This document shows positions 11,118-19,329 of a stretch of 55,488 nt of DNA, one piece after another. The first letter of the stretch is position 1. Each line of letters starts with the position of its first letter. Where the stretch lies: contig JADGJG010000062.1 in assembly GCA_027596195.1 (NCBI GenBank), positions 1 through 55,488 of the forward strand, written 5' to 3'. A program made the position numbers and the translations under genes. The notes below the pieces were generated by a model. The model was not told the DNA's origin. It saw only the letters and a list, made by a program, of their open reading frames with translations, and searched no databases. This stretch comes from Podochytrium sp. JEL0797. Lineage: Eukaryota > Chytridiomycota > Chytridiomycetes > Chytridiales > Chytriomycetaceae.

Positions 11118-11528
11118 ATGTCCCAAACCAGTCTCGCTCTCCGCACGGTTCTCAGCCTCAACGAGGCCATCAACGCGGGAAATTGGGAAGTGCTCTCCAC
11201 CTTGTGTGATGAGTCCGCCTTTGTCTCCATCATCCGTCCGGCCTCGCTCAACTTCCCTGCAATGAATCTGTCCGAATACAAGGTCTATCTGTCCCGTTTT
11301 GATTTCATCACTCAGGTAATTGACTCGGACGAGATTTACGAGTTTCAAAAGGGAGACAAGACGGTTGTGATTCATCATTCTTACACTACCGCCACTGCGG
11401 CTGGGATCTCCGCCACGGGGGAATTTGCGACCACGTTCGAGGTCAACCAGGACGGATTGATTGTATCCGTGAAGGACTTCAACGACTCTCAAGTCGTCAC
11501 TGAATTTTTCGCCAAGTTGGGGATGTGA
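11118..11528 (+). CDS. SnoaL/NTF2-like small protein, subfamily A, copy 2
   Basis: Single exon, 136 aa, MSQTSLALRTVL start and KLGM end like copies 1, 5 and 6. It is the only array member on the plus strand, so this copy has been inverted relative to its neighbours. Its upstream region keeps both shared blocks (11003-11016, and CACTGCCACCCCATCTTGG at about 11070-11088). The reading frame is complete. Function as for copy 1: a small ligand-binding or isomerase-like fold is inferred, with no catalytic residues identified. Confidence 0.75.
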   Translation: MSQTSLALRTVLSLNEAINAGNWEVLSTLCDESAFVSIIRPASLNFPAMNLSEYKVYLSRFDFITQVIDSDEIYEFQKGDKTVVIHHSYTTATAAGISATGEFATTFEVNQDGLIVSVKDFNDSQVVTEFFAKLGM

Positions 11529-11708
11529 GGAATTATGGGATATTTCCACGATATTTCTGTCCCGAAGAAGAAAAGTGGTGAAATGCTCCTCGAGGGAGTT
11601 CAATGAAAAGTGCCGGTGTCAGTGGGGCAGTGTGATGTGAACGGGGTGTGATTAGCACGTATATCTGGAGGGGACAATGCAGTTGATTATGAAAATGTAA
11701 TCCTTTTA

Positions 11709-11721
11709 TGAGGCTTTTATT
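11709..11721 (-). terminator. Conserved array 3' element with AATAAA
   Basis: Minus strand AATAAAAGCCTCA, about 40 nt past the stop of the subfamily B pseudogene. Confidence 0.55.
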
Positions 11722-11759
11722 CAGACTTCAGCATAACACTATTTTTGCATTCCTCCGAC

Positions 11760-12217
11760 TCAAAGTCCCTGATTCTTGAAAAGTTCGAGTGCACCACGCG
11801 AGTCAGTGAAGTTCACAACACGCACAATCAATCCCGCCCCATTAATTTCCACCATATTCATGAATTCGGTCAAAACTTCTTTCCGGCTACCATACCTGTC
11901 GACTTGGCGTGGAAAATGACCACCGTGCGGGCGTCGCCCTTGAACTCGAAAATCTCGTTCTCGTCAATGGTGCGCTCCATCGACTCGAACATGGCGAAAA
12001 AGGCCATGTAGGCGGACAGGCTCTTATTTGGCGTGTTGAAGGAAGCCGGGCGAGCGACGGCAACAAAAGTGGACTCCTCGCACAAGCTTCTCGCCAACTC
12101 CAAGTTTTTCGAGGCGAGAGCAGCCTCGAAGCAGCGAACAGTAGCAAGGGCAGTGGGGAGAATTTCGGAACGAGACCCAGCGAGGACTTGAAGGAATGTG
12201 TGGCAGTGAAGTGGCAC
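11760..12217 (-). pseudogene. SnoaL-like subfamily B copy 3, frame-broken
   Basis: The body reads like copy 4 (TVRCFEAALASKNLELARSL ... FAMFESMERT) but lacks the usual MSQ start. An open frame from 12217 begins with unrelated residues. At 11869-11872 a TGA interrupts the frame after VAGKKF. The downstream sequence continues the family in another frame (EFMNMVEINGAGLIVRVVNF ... KNQGL) to a stop at 11760-11762. A one- or two-base indel explains this. It is either a pseudogene or an assembly indel plus a missing short first exon. Confidence 0.65.
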
Positions 12218-12458
12218 GATGACTTGGCAGCCGGCTTGGATGGCACGTGTTTGGTTGCTTGCCTCGAATTATCAGTGGATGCGCAGCACACAGGCGAGCG
12301 GGCGAGTCAGGGTACTCACTCACTTAAAAGCGGTGTTGGGGGGTTGTCAAACTAAGTTGGCGGCACGTTCTTTACGACACGGACATTTGCCTTCCATTCA
12401 AAAAGGCATCGCGATTATTTGGTGCGAGTCGGCAAGTTGAATTCAATCGCATATTATA

Positions 12459-12472
12459 TGAGGCGTTTATTT
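12459..12472 (-). terminator. Conserved array 3' element with AATAAA
   Basis: Minus strand AAATAAACGCCTCA, about 30 nt past the stop of copy 4. The surrounding 12421-12500 flank is also similar to 14754-14830, showing that 3' flanks were duplicated together with the genes. Confidence 0.55.
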
Positions 12473-12501
12473 AGACTAATCCATGAAGGAATTGCACAGG
12501 C

Positions 12502-12912
12502 TTAAAGTCCCAACTTATTGAAAAAATCGAGGGTACCACGCGAATCAACAAACTCCACAACGCGCACAATCAATCCCGCCTGATTAATTTCCAACGTGCT
12601 AATGAATTCGTTCGTGAACTTCATTCCAGCAACGACGCTTTTTGACGTCGTGTGGCGCATGACCAAAGTGCGGTCGTCCTTCTTGTACTCGAAAACCTCG
12701 TCCTCATCGGTGGTGAGCTCCATCGACTCGAACATTGCGAAATAGGCCAAATACTCGGTCAAGTTGGTGTTGGGGATGTTGAGGGAGGCGGGGCGAGCGG
12801 CGCCAACAAAGACGGACTCGTCACACAAGCTTCTCGCCACATCAAAGTTTTTTGAGGAGAGAGCGTCCGTGAAACGGCGAACGGTGAGGAGGGCGGTACT
12901 TTGCTGCGACAT
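12502..12912 (-). CDS. SnoaL/NTF2-like small protein, subfamily B, copy 4
   Basis: Single exon, 136 aa. It is the only fully open member of subfamily B, recognised by MSQQSTALLTVRRFTDAL at the start, FAMFESMELT in the middle and FFNKLGL at the end (subfamily A ends KLGM or KLGI). Length and secondary-structure pattern equal subfamily A, so a similar SnoaL-like fold is inferred. Upstream, CACTGCCAC blocks occur on the minus strand around 12970-12990, but the CACCC box is not seen. Confidence 0.72.
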   Translation of the reverse strand: MSQQSTALLTVRRFTDALSSKNFDVARSLCDESVFVGAARPASLNIPNTNLTEYLAYFAMFESMELTTDEDEVFEYKKDDRTLVMRHTTSKSVVAGMKFTNEFISTLEINQAGLIVRVVEFVDSRGTLDFFNKLGL

Positions 12913-13329
12913 CTGAGGGATAATTTTTGATTGCGGAACGCGAGCTCGCGAGAGCTTTTAAAGACTTGAGGCAGTGAAGTGGCAGTGCAATGAGTTCTGC
13001 CCGCTTGGATGTAGCGTGGCTGAATGTTTTGTCATTGCATTCTGTTTTGATTCGCGGGCGTTTTGCATTTTGAAAATCGAAAACCTTCCATTTCTTCGTG
13101 GTTATACGTGGGTGGGAATGGGATTCATTTGCATTCTTGTCACACACCGGTCCCTTCAGCATCCGAAAAGGGCTCTCTCGTACTCTCTCCGATTCTCGCT
13201 GATTTAGGGCAGTATAGGAGCGGAAGGCCGGATTTTCTTCCTTGAATAACAGAGACAAAAATATCACATAGCGGTTTATATTCGTGCGGATGAATGAAAG
13301 TAATTCCACACCACCATTTCCAGTTCTCC
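12913..13329. other. Intergenic within the array
   Basis: Spacer between copies 4 and 5. It carries CACTGCCAC-type blocks near 12970-12990 on the minus strand and otherwise no recognisable coding or structural element. Confidence 0.4.
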
Positions 13330-13740
13330 TCATATTCCCAACTTGGCGAAAAAGTCGGAGAGGACTTGAGAATCGTAAAAGTCAGTGACGGAGACAATCA
13401 ATCCGTCATGGTTGACCTCGAAAGTGGAAATAATTTCCCTCGTGACAGAGACTCCAGAAATCGAGGCGGAATTGACCGAACGATAAATCACCACCGTCTT
13501 GTCTCCCTTTTGAAGCTCGTAAATCTCGTCCGAGACAATTTCCTGACTCATGGTATCAAAGCCGGACAGGTATGCCTTGTATTCGGAGAAGTTCTTGGCG
13601 GGGAGGTTCAGAGAAGCTGGGCGGATGATGGCGACAAAGCTGGACTCGTCACACAAGGTGGAGAGAGCTTCCCAATTTCCCGAGGTGAAGACCTCACTGA
13701 GTTTGAGAACCGTGCGGAGAGCGAGACTGTTTTGGGACAT
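13330..13740 (-). CDS. SnoaL/NTF2-like small protein, subfamily A, copy 5
   Basis: Single exon, 136 aa, starting MSQNSLALRTVLKLSE and ending FFAKLGI. It is close to copy 1 (shared LNLPAKNFSEYKAYLSGFD block), so these two are the most recent duplicates in the array. Both upstream blocks are present: CACTGCCACCCCATCT near 13776-13795 and GCCACACCCAC at 13836-13847. Same inferred fold and unknown function. Confidence 0.75.
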   Translation of the reverse strand: MSQNSLALRTVLKLSEVFTSGNWEALSTLCDESSFVAIIRPASLNLPAKNFSEYKAYLSGFDTMSQEIVSDEIYELQKGDKTVVIYRSVNSASISGVSVTREIISTFEVNHDGLIVSVTDFYDSQVLSDFFAKLGI

Positions 13741-13835
13741 TTTGCGGGCAAACGCGAGAAATGGATCGATCAAATACCGAGATGGGGTGGCAGTGCAGTG
13801 GCAGTGCAAGTTTTGCTAATATTCTTGTTTTCCAC

Positions 13836-13847
13836 GTGGGTGTGGCT
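13836..13847 (-). promoter_or_regulatory. Array promoter element, CACCC-type box
   Basis: Minus strand AGCCACACCCAC, about 100 nt upstream of the copy 5 ATG. Confidence 0.5.
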
Positions 13848-13979
13848 AATTGCATTGTTTTTTGAGCGATCCGTAAAACGTGCTGCGATACCCAAAATGA
13901 GTGTCTGGCACCCACCCCACTTCGAAGCGACACCAACAAAAATCATATAATCGACGGGAACGGCGAAAGGAACCATTTA

Positions 13980-13992
13980 TGAGGCTTTTATT
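13980..13992 (-). terminator. Conserved array 3' element with AATAAA
   Basis: Minus strand AATAAAAGCCTCA, downstream of copy 6. Confidence 0.55.
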
Positions 13993-14044
13993 AAAAAATT
14001 CCACAGAATACCGCAAGGATTCTCGCAAGGATTACCATTCCGTC

Positions 14045-14455
14045 TCACATTCCCAACTTCTTGAAAAACTCACTGAGAACTTTCGAGTCGTAAAAATCCT
14101 CGTGCGAGACAATCAAGCCGCCCTGGTTGACTTCAAACGTGTGGACAACCTCCCCAGAGACATCGACTCCAGAAACAGTCGTGGCACTCGTCATTGTACG
14201 GAGAATAATAACCGTGTTCTCTCCCTTCTGGACCTCGTAAATCTCGGACTCGAAGACTTGCTGGATGGTCGCGAACATGCTCAGGAAGTCTTTCCATTCG
14301 GACAAGTTTTTCCTGGTCATGTGGAGGGAAGCCGGGCGAGTTTCCTGCACAAATGTGGACTCGTCGCAAAAGCTGGCAAGGAGGTCCAATTTCGCCGAGT
14401 CGACGGCTTCCTTGAAGCTGAGAACGGTGCGGAGAGCGAGGCTAGGCTTAGACAT
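14045..14455 (-). CDS. SnoaL/NTF2-like small protein, subfamily A, copy 6
   Basis: Single exon, 136 aa, starting MSKPSLALRTVLSFKE and ending EFFKKLGM. It is the most diverged intact subfamily A member: the RPASLN core reads RPASLH and the mid helix SEWKDFLSMF. I rejected an in-frame upstream ATG at 14716 because the family start lies at 14455 and the upstream sequence is not conserved. The CACCC box sits at 14567-14577, with TATATGA near 14510 as a possible TATA element. Confidence 0.72.
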   Translation of the reverse strand: MSKPSLALRTVLSFKEAVDSAKLDLLASFCDESTFVQETRPASLHMTRKNLSEWKDFLSMFATIQQVFESEIYEVQKGENTVIILRTMTSATTVSGVDVSGEVVHTFEVNQGGLIVSHEDFYDSKVLSEFFKKLGM

Positions 14456-14566
14456 TTGTTTTTGTGCGCTGAGCGTTTTTGTTGGGTCAAACAAACATCC
14501 CCACGGTTCATATACTCCTTTTCGGGAGGGTGGAAATGCTTTGGCCTGGGTTTTGTTTGGAGATGC

Positions 14567-14577
14567 GTGGGTGTGGC
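14567..14577 (-). promoter_or_regulatory. Array promoter element, CACCC-type box
   Basis: Minus strand GCCACACCCAC, about 115 nt upstream of the copy 6 ATG. Confidence 0.45.
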
Positions 14578-14787
14578 GGGGTGTTTTGGTTGAGTCATGA
14601 GTCGTAACAAAACGCGTTAGTTCTGTAAATATTGCCTCGTTGCTGTTGCTGGCGTATTTCTGTCGTTTCCACTCGCTTACAATAACAAACAGAGGAGATG
14701 GATCTGGGTGGGCCATTATATTTTGAAATGAAATTGAAAGAATCGCGATTATTTGACGTGAGACGGCAAGTTAAATTCAATCGCATA

Positions 14788-14800
14788 TGAGGTGTTTATT
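14788..14800 (-). terminator. Conserved array 3' element with AATAAA
   Basis: Minus strand AATAAACACCTCA, downstream of the chimeric copy 7. Confidence 0.5.
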
Positions 14801-14829
14801 CAGGATATCCATAATGTTATTTCAAAGGC

Positions 14830-15251
14830 TCAAAGTCCCATCTTCTTCATAAACTCGAGCGTGCAACGCGAGTCCACAAACTCCACCGTACGCGCAATCA
14901 ATCCCGCCTGGCTCACTTCAATTGTGTTCATAATCTCATTCGTGATCTCCATCCCAGCAATGACGCTTTTCGCCATAGCGTGAAACACGACCACAGTGCA
15001 ATCATCCTTCTTGAACTCGTAAACCTCGTCCTCAGTGATGGTAATCTCAACCGACTCAAGCATAGTGTACAGGGCCAAGTATTCGGGCAGGGTCTTTTTG
15101 GGGATGTTGACGGAAGCGGGGCGAGAGACTCCAACAAAGGTGGACTCATCGCACAAGCTTTTCGCCAACTCCAAGTTTTTCGAGGCGAGAGCGTCCGCGA
15201 AGCGGCGAACGGTGTGAGAACTGTGCGGAGAGCGAGGCTGGGCTGAGACAT
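14830..15251 (-). pseudogene. SnoaL-like copy 7: subfamily A start joined out of frame to a subfamily B body
   Basis: The first 12 codons (MSQPSLALRTVL from 15251) and the upstream region are subfamily A. After 15210-15222 the sequence becomes subfamily B (TVRRFADALASKNLELAKSL ... KKMGL), but in a different frame. The junction looks like unequal recombination or gene conversion within the shared RTVL/TVRR stretch. Translation from the A start would soon read out-of-frame sequence. An internal ATG at 15174 would give a 114-aa protein lacking the first helix. I treat it as a broken chimera; if the frame break is an assembly error it would encode a full-length hybrid. Confidence 0.65.
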
Positions 15252-15352
15252 TGTTTTTGTGTGTTGAGAAGTTTTGGTGGTATTATAGACGGAAAATTCC
15301 CCGCGGTTCGAAGTGCTTATGGCTGGGGTTTGTTTGGACAATTTTGCGACGC

Positions 15353-15366
15353 GTGGGTGTGGCTGG
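15353..15366 (-). promoter_or_regulatory. Array promoter element, CACCC-type box
   Basis: Minus strand CCAGCCACACCCAC, about 105 nt upstream of the chimeric copy's ATG; this is the subfamily A promoter type. Confidence 0.5.
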
Positions 15367-15540
15367 TTGCTTGGTGGGCCGCCCTTTTGTTGTGTCAAAA
15401 CAAAAACAAAAGAAAAAAATTATTACGTGCGCGATAGTTACAGATTTGCCGGTCTAGATCCGCCCGAATTTTCCACACACATCTCTTTCCTTTATTTCCC
15501 ACGCGCAAATACACGCAAATTTATTTAAAACGCGAAACTC

Positions 15541-16506
15541 TCACTTTTTGAGGAAACTCGAGGCAAGACCTCCAAGTTGGCCGATCAAGTCATTTCCACC
15601 GTTGCCTTGCTGTTGCTGTTGCTGCGAGTTGTTGTTTTGGAGGTACGAGGGCTGTTGCTGATATTGACCTTGGCTGTTGTTGTTTTGCTGCTGGAATTGT
15701 TGAGGAGGAGGTCCCGACGGTTGTTGAAACTGGTGCTGTTGTTGCTGGTTTCCGCTCTGGTATCCACTCGCGTTTCCACTCTGGAATCCACCCGCGTTTC
15801 CGCTCTGGCTGTTTCCACTCTGGTGCTGCGAACCGCTTCCACCAAGGAACTGAGAAGCCATTCCGGCAAATTGCTCCATCCCTCCATTCCCTTGCTGCTG
15901 CTGGTTGCCGCCTTGGTACCCCGCGTTTCCGCCATGGTTTTGCTGCTGCCCATTCCCACCCTGTTGCTGGCCATTACCACCACCACCAAGGAACTGCGAC
16001 GCGAGTCCACTCAATTGCTGCATGCTTCCACTGCTTCCTCCCTGCTGCGAGTTCGAGTTCGAGTTTTGCAGTTGCTGTTGGTTGCCGTGTTGGTACCCAC
16101 CACCGCTGTTTTGCTGCTGTCCCGCATGGTTGTGCGAGTGGATGTATCCCTTCGCTGCCATGGAGGCCATGGAGGCCTTCTCACCTGTGGTAATGTACGA
16201 GTTAGTGGGGCTTGGGGTTGAACCTCTTGATCGCGCAAGGGCAATCACTCACCGGCAACCATCTTGGTAACCTTGTCGATCGTTTGGCCTCCGCTTTGGG
16301 AGTCGAGGTATTGGACAGCCTTTTGGCCTGGTGAGTGGGGTGGTGGGTTAGCGAATGATAAGGGGAATTTCAGGCCGCAACGGTGGGAACTCACCGGCAT
16401 CAGTGTCGAGGAACTTCTCGGCTGGATAAATTGGTGAATGCGTTAGTACGTGTGGGTTCAAGAGCGAGAGCGAGAGAGAGTCACCTTCTTTCAGGATTCC
16501 GTCCAT
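15541..16506 (-). CDS. Gln/Gly/Asn-rich low-complexity (prion-like) protein
   Basis: Four exons: 16506-16485, 16421-16395, 16327-16253, 16184-15541 (255 aa). All junctions are GT-AG and in phase. The first 45 residues are an ordinary amphipathic helix region (AEKFLDTDAGQKAVQYLD). The rest is Gln/Gly/Asn/Ser-rich with short recurrent motifs QFLGG (twice) and a closing GGLASSFLKK. The composition matches prion-like or phase-separating segments. It broadly resembles fungal Q-rich small proteins of unknown role, but I do not recognise a named family. Its ATG is 39 bp from the divergent fusion gene on the plus strand, so the two share one very small promoter region. Confidence 0.7.
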
Positions 16507-16545
16507 CAGTAATGTTTGTTGATTTTTTTTTTGATTTTTTCACCA

Positions 16546-17966
16546 ATGACATCTGCCGAGTTTCTCGCCGCCAACTCAGCCCAACTTGAAAGCCTCGGGA
16601 TTCCCACTGCGCTGTGGAAGACAGTTTCGCAGCGGATTTCGTCGGGTCGTCTGGGCTCCAACTCGCTGTTTCGGTGCAAGGGAATCCAGGCCACGACGGC
16701 TCGCACAGTGACCAACTGCGAGGATGCCGTGCTTGTTTATCCACACGACTGGGTCTTTGTCTCGCGGGATCAGGCTGAAGCTCATTTGAAGGAATCGAAT
16801 CCGCTCCGTTTAGCGGTGGGATCGTTGCTCGATCGCACCATATTGGAAGCCAACGGACACTCGTCCGTGGAAGACATTATGGCTCATTTGTATCGCGTCG
16901 CGTTCCAGTTTGAAGTCAGATCCGCATCCGAGTTGCAGAAACTGTATGTCGTGTCGTTGGACGCGGTTTCGCCGTGTCAGATTCCCTTCTCGCAGACCCC
17001 GCTGTTTGGGTAACGAAGCTCCATTTGATTCCATTCGCATTAATTGTCTAGTTGGCTTATATCGTTATGTTGGACAGAACTGGAATCTTTATCGACACAC
17101 TCACAAACAAATCGTATACACTCCTCTGGCCCACCACTCGCTCCACCATCCCCAACAATACCCCCGTTACGCGTGGAATGTTGACCCCGATGCCTGATTA
17201 CTCGACTACAGGTAATAAAACGATTTTGAAAGCGCGAAGCGAGGCGTGTCAATTGAAGTCGAAACGCCCTCCTCATACCCACCCCGCACCATCACCAACA
17301 AACCTCATCACGCATATCCGACGCCTGATTACTCCAACCACAGACTACTGGAAACACCACTACGCAACTTCCAACCCCGAAACCACGTTCGACTGGTTCT
17401 TTTCGTGGTCGCCCGAGTTTGCGAGGACATTAAAGACTGTACTCCCCCCTGGGAAGGCGCCTGTTTCAGGGTCGAACGCATTTGTGACCGTGTTGAATGT
17501 CGGGTCTGGCAATTCAAGTTCCGTAGGGGATGGGTTGGTGAAAGATGGGTTGGCGGATTCGGTGCTTCATTTTGATGTTTCGAAGGAGGCCATGTTGGCT
17601 GTCAAGTCCAAAATGGGTGATACCACAGTTCACGAAGTTCAAGAGTTTGTAGCGTTCGATGGATCTCTGACTTCTGGCTTCCCAATCCGTCCTCGACGCA
17701 TTGATTGGGCCTTCGACAAGGGAACCACGGATGGCCTCTTGAGGTCTGGAATGGAGGTGGTGAAGCGGATGTGGGACAATTTGGCGAAACAGACGGATCT
17801 TGTCGTGTGGGTTTCGTTAGGGCGGCCTGAATCGCGGGTGGGATTGATTGAGGATGAAATTGGCGGTGGGTGGGAGGTGGATCAGTGTTTGGAGATTGAG
17901 GCGGGTGAGGGAAGGACGTTTGAGCATAGCGTGTTTGTGTATGTTTGTAGATTGAAGGGGGAATAA
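16546..17966 (+). CDS. TTLL12-type N-terminal domain fused to a class I methyltransferase
   Basis: Three exons: 16546-17009, 17078-17211, 17344-17966 (406 aa). Residues 1-199 follow the N-terminal (SET-like) part of TTLL12: FLAANSAQLESLGIP, a central VYPHDWVFVSRDQAE, and the landmark SYTLLWP. The tubulin-ligase domain that should come next is absent. Instead residues 200-406 form a seven-strand SAM methyltransferase of the METTL12/METTL13 kind: DYWKHHYA, the SAM-binding VLNVGSGNSS, and DKGTTDGLL. The in-phase intron at 17212-17343 joins the two parts, supporting one protein rather than two genes. Such methyltransferases modify lysines of translation or chaperone proteins; the substrate here is unknown. 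Confidence 0.75.
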
Positions 17967-18035
17967 ATTCATTATGTTGTTTTGGATTCCGTCAATGGCT
18001 GCATAGGGAAGAAAAATTTCTCGCGGATCCGACAG

Positions 18036-19059
18036 ATGCAAGTCTTTGGTCGTTTCTTTTCGACAGCCTCCGCATCCACTCCACATGTACTGCGGCCGTA
18101 TCAGCAGGAATGCATTGACCTTTCGATCGAAGCTCTCGCGAGGGGCGTGAAGCGCCAAGCCGTGTCGTTGCCGGGTATTTATATTATTTTTCTTATTGTA
18201 TTTATTGTATTTATTCGCTTGCTCCGCTTTTGTCTCAGTTGGAAGCGGAAAGACGGTGTGGTTGCCTAGCTCCGATTCCGATATCCTTCGAAGGGTGATT
18301 CTGATTTATTATTTTCACAACAGACCATCTTTGCGAACCTCATCAAAAACATGCCCGTTCCCAAAGAGTGTCCCACCGCCACAAGAGTGTTGGTGATTGT
18401 GAGTCGTTTTTTCCAAGGAATCCCCCTTTTCTGTGCCACTCTGACCACCAAACACGAATGAACAAGGCACATCGAACTGAGTTGCTGAGCCAAGCCGCGG
18501 CGCAAATTCAACGCGCGACCCCAGACTGCGTGAGTCCCTGGGGTATCTCGTGACAGCTTAAAATCCCCACTCACAAAATTCGAATACGCCAGATGATCAT
18601 ACGCGAACAAGGAAAGAAGAAACCGTCGTTTGAGGATTTGGCTTCCTGCGACGTCGTTGTCGCGAGGTGTGTATGGGATTTCATTTTTTCTCACTTTTTA
18701 AGTAGTTGTTTGCTTCCAGTCTCCCCACCTTGGGAAACGAGCTTTCCACAAGACTCGAAAACTTCTACGACCCCAAATTGTTCAAATGCATCATAGTTGA
18801 CGAGGTGAATCGACAACCCCCCACCTCCTACTTCCTTAACTCACCACAACATGCATATTCACAGGCACACCACGCCGCCGCAAAATCATACGGGCTTATC
18901 CTTACTCGCCTCGGGGCTCTTTCGGACGACTCACATCTGCTCGCTACAACAAACTCGGGATGTTTCGCCAACCGCCACTCTCTGTGTCTTAGCCACTCTC
19001 ATTCTCGACTACAATCCGCTCATCGACATCCAACCTCTCGCAAGTCTGAAGAACCTTGA
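18036..19059 (+). pseudogene. IRC3: Irc3-like mitochondrial DEAH helicase, truncated after motif II
   Basis: Exons: 18036-18174, 18239-18255, 18324-18398, 18467-18529, 18593-18666, 18720-18804, and from 18865. The product opens with a mitochondrial-type leader (MQVFGRFFSTASA) then LRPYQQE. Next come the P-loop VGSGKT (split around a 17-nt exon), a VLVIAHRTELL Ia block, VVVASLPTLGN and VDEAHH. It then loses resemblance around 18950 and stops at 19059. The whole second RecA-like domain (motifs IV-VI) is missing, so it cannot be a working helicase on its own. LRR sequence begins about 50 bp later in a different frame, suggesting that insertion or recombination with an LRR gene cut it. Irc3 in yeast unwinds branched mitochondrial DNA. 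Confidence 0.7.
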
Positions 19060-19192
19060 AATTCTCAACCTCAGTGAGACCAAAGTCCGTGACCTCAAGC
19101 CGCTTTCGGAACTCATCAAAATGAAGGAGCTGCGCGTGAATGGCACGGAAGTGGCGAGTGTGGCACCTCTTGAGCAGTGGGCCAAACAGTAA
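18986..19192 (+). pseudogene. C-terminal fragment of an LRR protein
   Basis: Three LRRs (LILDYNPLIDIQPLASL, LEILNLSETKVRDLKPL, KELRVNGTEVASVAPL) and a natural-looking end EQWAKQ-stop, with no N-terminal part. The repeat type is the same as in the gene at 4.6-5.8 kb. It abuts the truncated helicase in another frame. It is most likely a transposed or recombined piece of the LRR family. Confidence 0.65.
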
Positions 19193-19329
19193 AACGGGCT
19201 TGTGGCCTTCTTCTTTCTTTTTATTTGAATAGTGCAAATTGTCCGAGAGGGAAAATATATCACATATTCGAGCGGAGGAGTTAGAAATGACACAGACCGA
19301 TAAGGACTTCATTACGCAATCGGATTCTA

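Noticed and set aside
15577..16221. Leu/Val-rich 214-codon plus-strand frame resembling a membrane protein
   Set aside because: It is the complement of Gln/Asn/Gly codons of the Gln-rich gene, which produce Leu/Val/Ala on the other strand.
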